From DASSKK01 sp035690495 (GTDB lineage Bacteria; Actinomycetota; Actinomycetes; Propionibacteriales; Nocardioidaceae): a stretch of 21,098 nucleotides of DNA. The DNA is taken from NCBI GenBank assembly GCA_035690495.1, contig DASSKK010000080.1, positions 1 through 21,098 on the forward strand, read 5' to 3'. A program made the position numbers and the translations under genes. How positions within the stretch are numbered: position 1 is the first letter of the stretch; every line of letters starts with the position of its first letter. Below, piece by piece: positions 20,695-21,098 of this stretch. Below the pieces are notes generated by a model that ran no database searches, was not told where the DNA came from, and saw only the letters and a list, made by a program, of their open reading frames with translations.

Positions 20695-21098
20695 TGGGAC
20701 GTCAGTCGAGCGCGTTGAGGGCCGCGATCGAGCATCGGGTGCTCGGTGTGGTGTTCCTGGTCGTGTTCGCGCTGCTCGTGTGGATGACCTACGCGATCTT
20801 CAGCAAGGCGTTCGTCCGCTACGCAACCGTCACGCTGCGCGCCTCGCGCACCGGCCTGCAGCTGCCCGTGAACGCCGACGTGAAGATCCGCGGCGTCATC
20901 GTCGGGATGGTGAGAGGCCGGACCGTGACCCGCCGCGGTGTGGATCTTGCGCTCGGCATCTATCCGGACAAGGCGTCGGTGATTCCGGAGAATGTGACGG
21001 CGCGGATTGTGCCGAAGACGTTGTTCGGGGAGAAGTATGTCGCGTTGCAGGTGCCTGCTCAGCCGCGTGGCAGCATCCACGCCGGTGATGTGATCTCG
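20695..21098 (+). CDS. MCE-family protein, first Mce subunit (C-terminus cut by window edge)
   Basis: From the ATG at 20695 the frame is open for 134 codons to the window end. A short basic N-terminus (GRQSSALRAAIEHR) is followed by one membrane helix (VLGVVFLVVFALLVWMTYAIF). The MlaD/MCE domain then starts: ATVTLRASRTGLQLPVNADVKIRGVIVGMV, later VIPENVTARIVPKTLFGEKYVAL, both hallmark segments. It is the extracytoplasmic substrate-binding and tunnel subunit; more mce genes should follow outside the window. The start is 7 bp after YrbE-B with a poor ribosome-binding site. Codon choice becomes richer in T-ending and TTG codons after about 20940. Confidence 0.92.

Overview
This 21 kb window is high-GC, GTG-start-rich chromosomal DNA of an actinobacterium. 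Gene order and protein style fit the Propionibacteriales, most likely Nocardioides or a relative. This assignment is inferred from content, because I could run no search. The backbone is a conserved actinobacterial housekeeping segment: tRNA-Thr, tRNA-Met, rpmG, two MaoC/Had-type hydratase genes, murB, then (on the minus strand) a DUF4190 gene, an adenosine-deaminase-like gene and an aspartate aminotransferase gene, followed by tRNA-Trp, secE, nusG, rplK, rplA, rplJ and rplL.

Left accessory part (1-7690): a partial TetR-type regulator diverges from a KstD-like FAD dehydrogenase, with repeated half-sites between them. A minus-strand group encodes a small four-helix membrane protein (DUF6220-like), a membrane-anchored multicopper oxidase with all copper ligands, and a glutathionyl-hydroquinone-reductase-like protein. 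A plus-strand pair encodes a FolP2-type dihydropteroate-synthase homologue and a LigB-like protein. A double-hotdog thioesterase gene converges on that pair, and the two stop codons overlap in a CTAG.

Translation/transcription core (7761-17983): three tRNA genes, the 56-residue L33 gene (rpmG), the envelope and amino-acid genes, then secE-nusG, rplK-rplA and rplJ-rplL. Three non-coding regions stand out. The nusG-rplK spacer packs two elaborate palindromes and a roughly 19-20 bp tandem repeat. The rplK-rplA spacer has a stem-loop just before the rplA ribosome-binding site. The spacer before rplJ (about 360 bp) holds a likely promoter and an L10-type autoregulatory leader. Between rplA and rplJ, in antisense orientation, lies a stand-alone DnaB C-terminal (RecA-fold) ATPase gene, the least expected protein in the core.

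Right part (18096-21098): after a perfect 16-bp-stem hairpin terminator behind rplL, an Mce lipid-import operon begins: mkl/mceG ATPase, two YrbE/MlaE permeases and the first Mce substrate-binding protein, cut by the window end. In Mycobacterium tuberculosis an orphan mkl (mceG) lies between rplL and rpoB, separate from its mce operons. Here the ATPase is physically linked to permease and mce genes at what looks like the same locus.

No transposase, integrase, CRISPR array or phage gene is visible. I see no clearly new multi-gene system. The best leads are the DnaB-like ATPase inside the ribosomal cluster, the structured nusG-rplK spacer, and the multicopper oxidase/membrane-protein/GST-like group.
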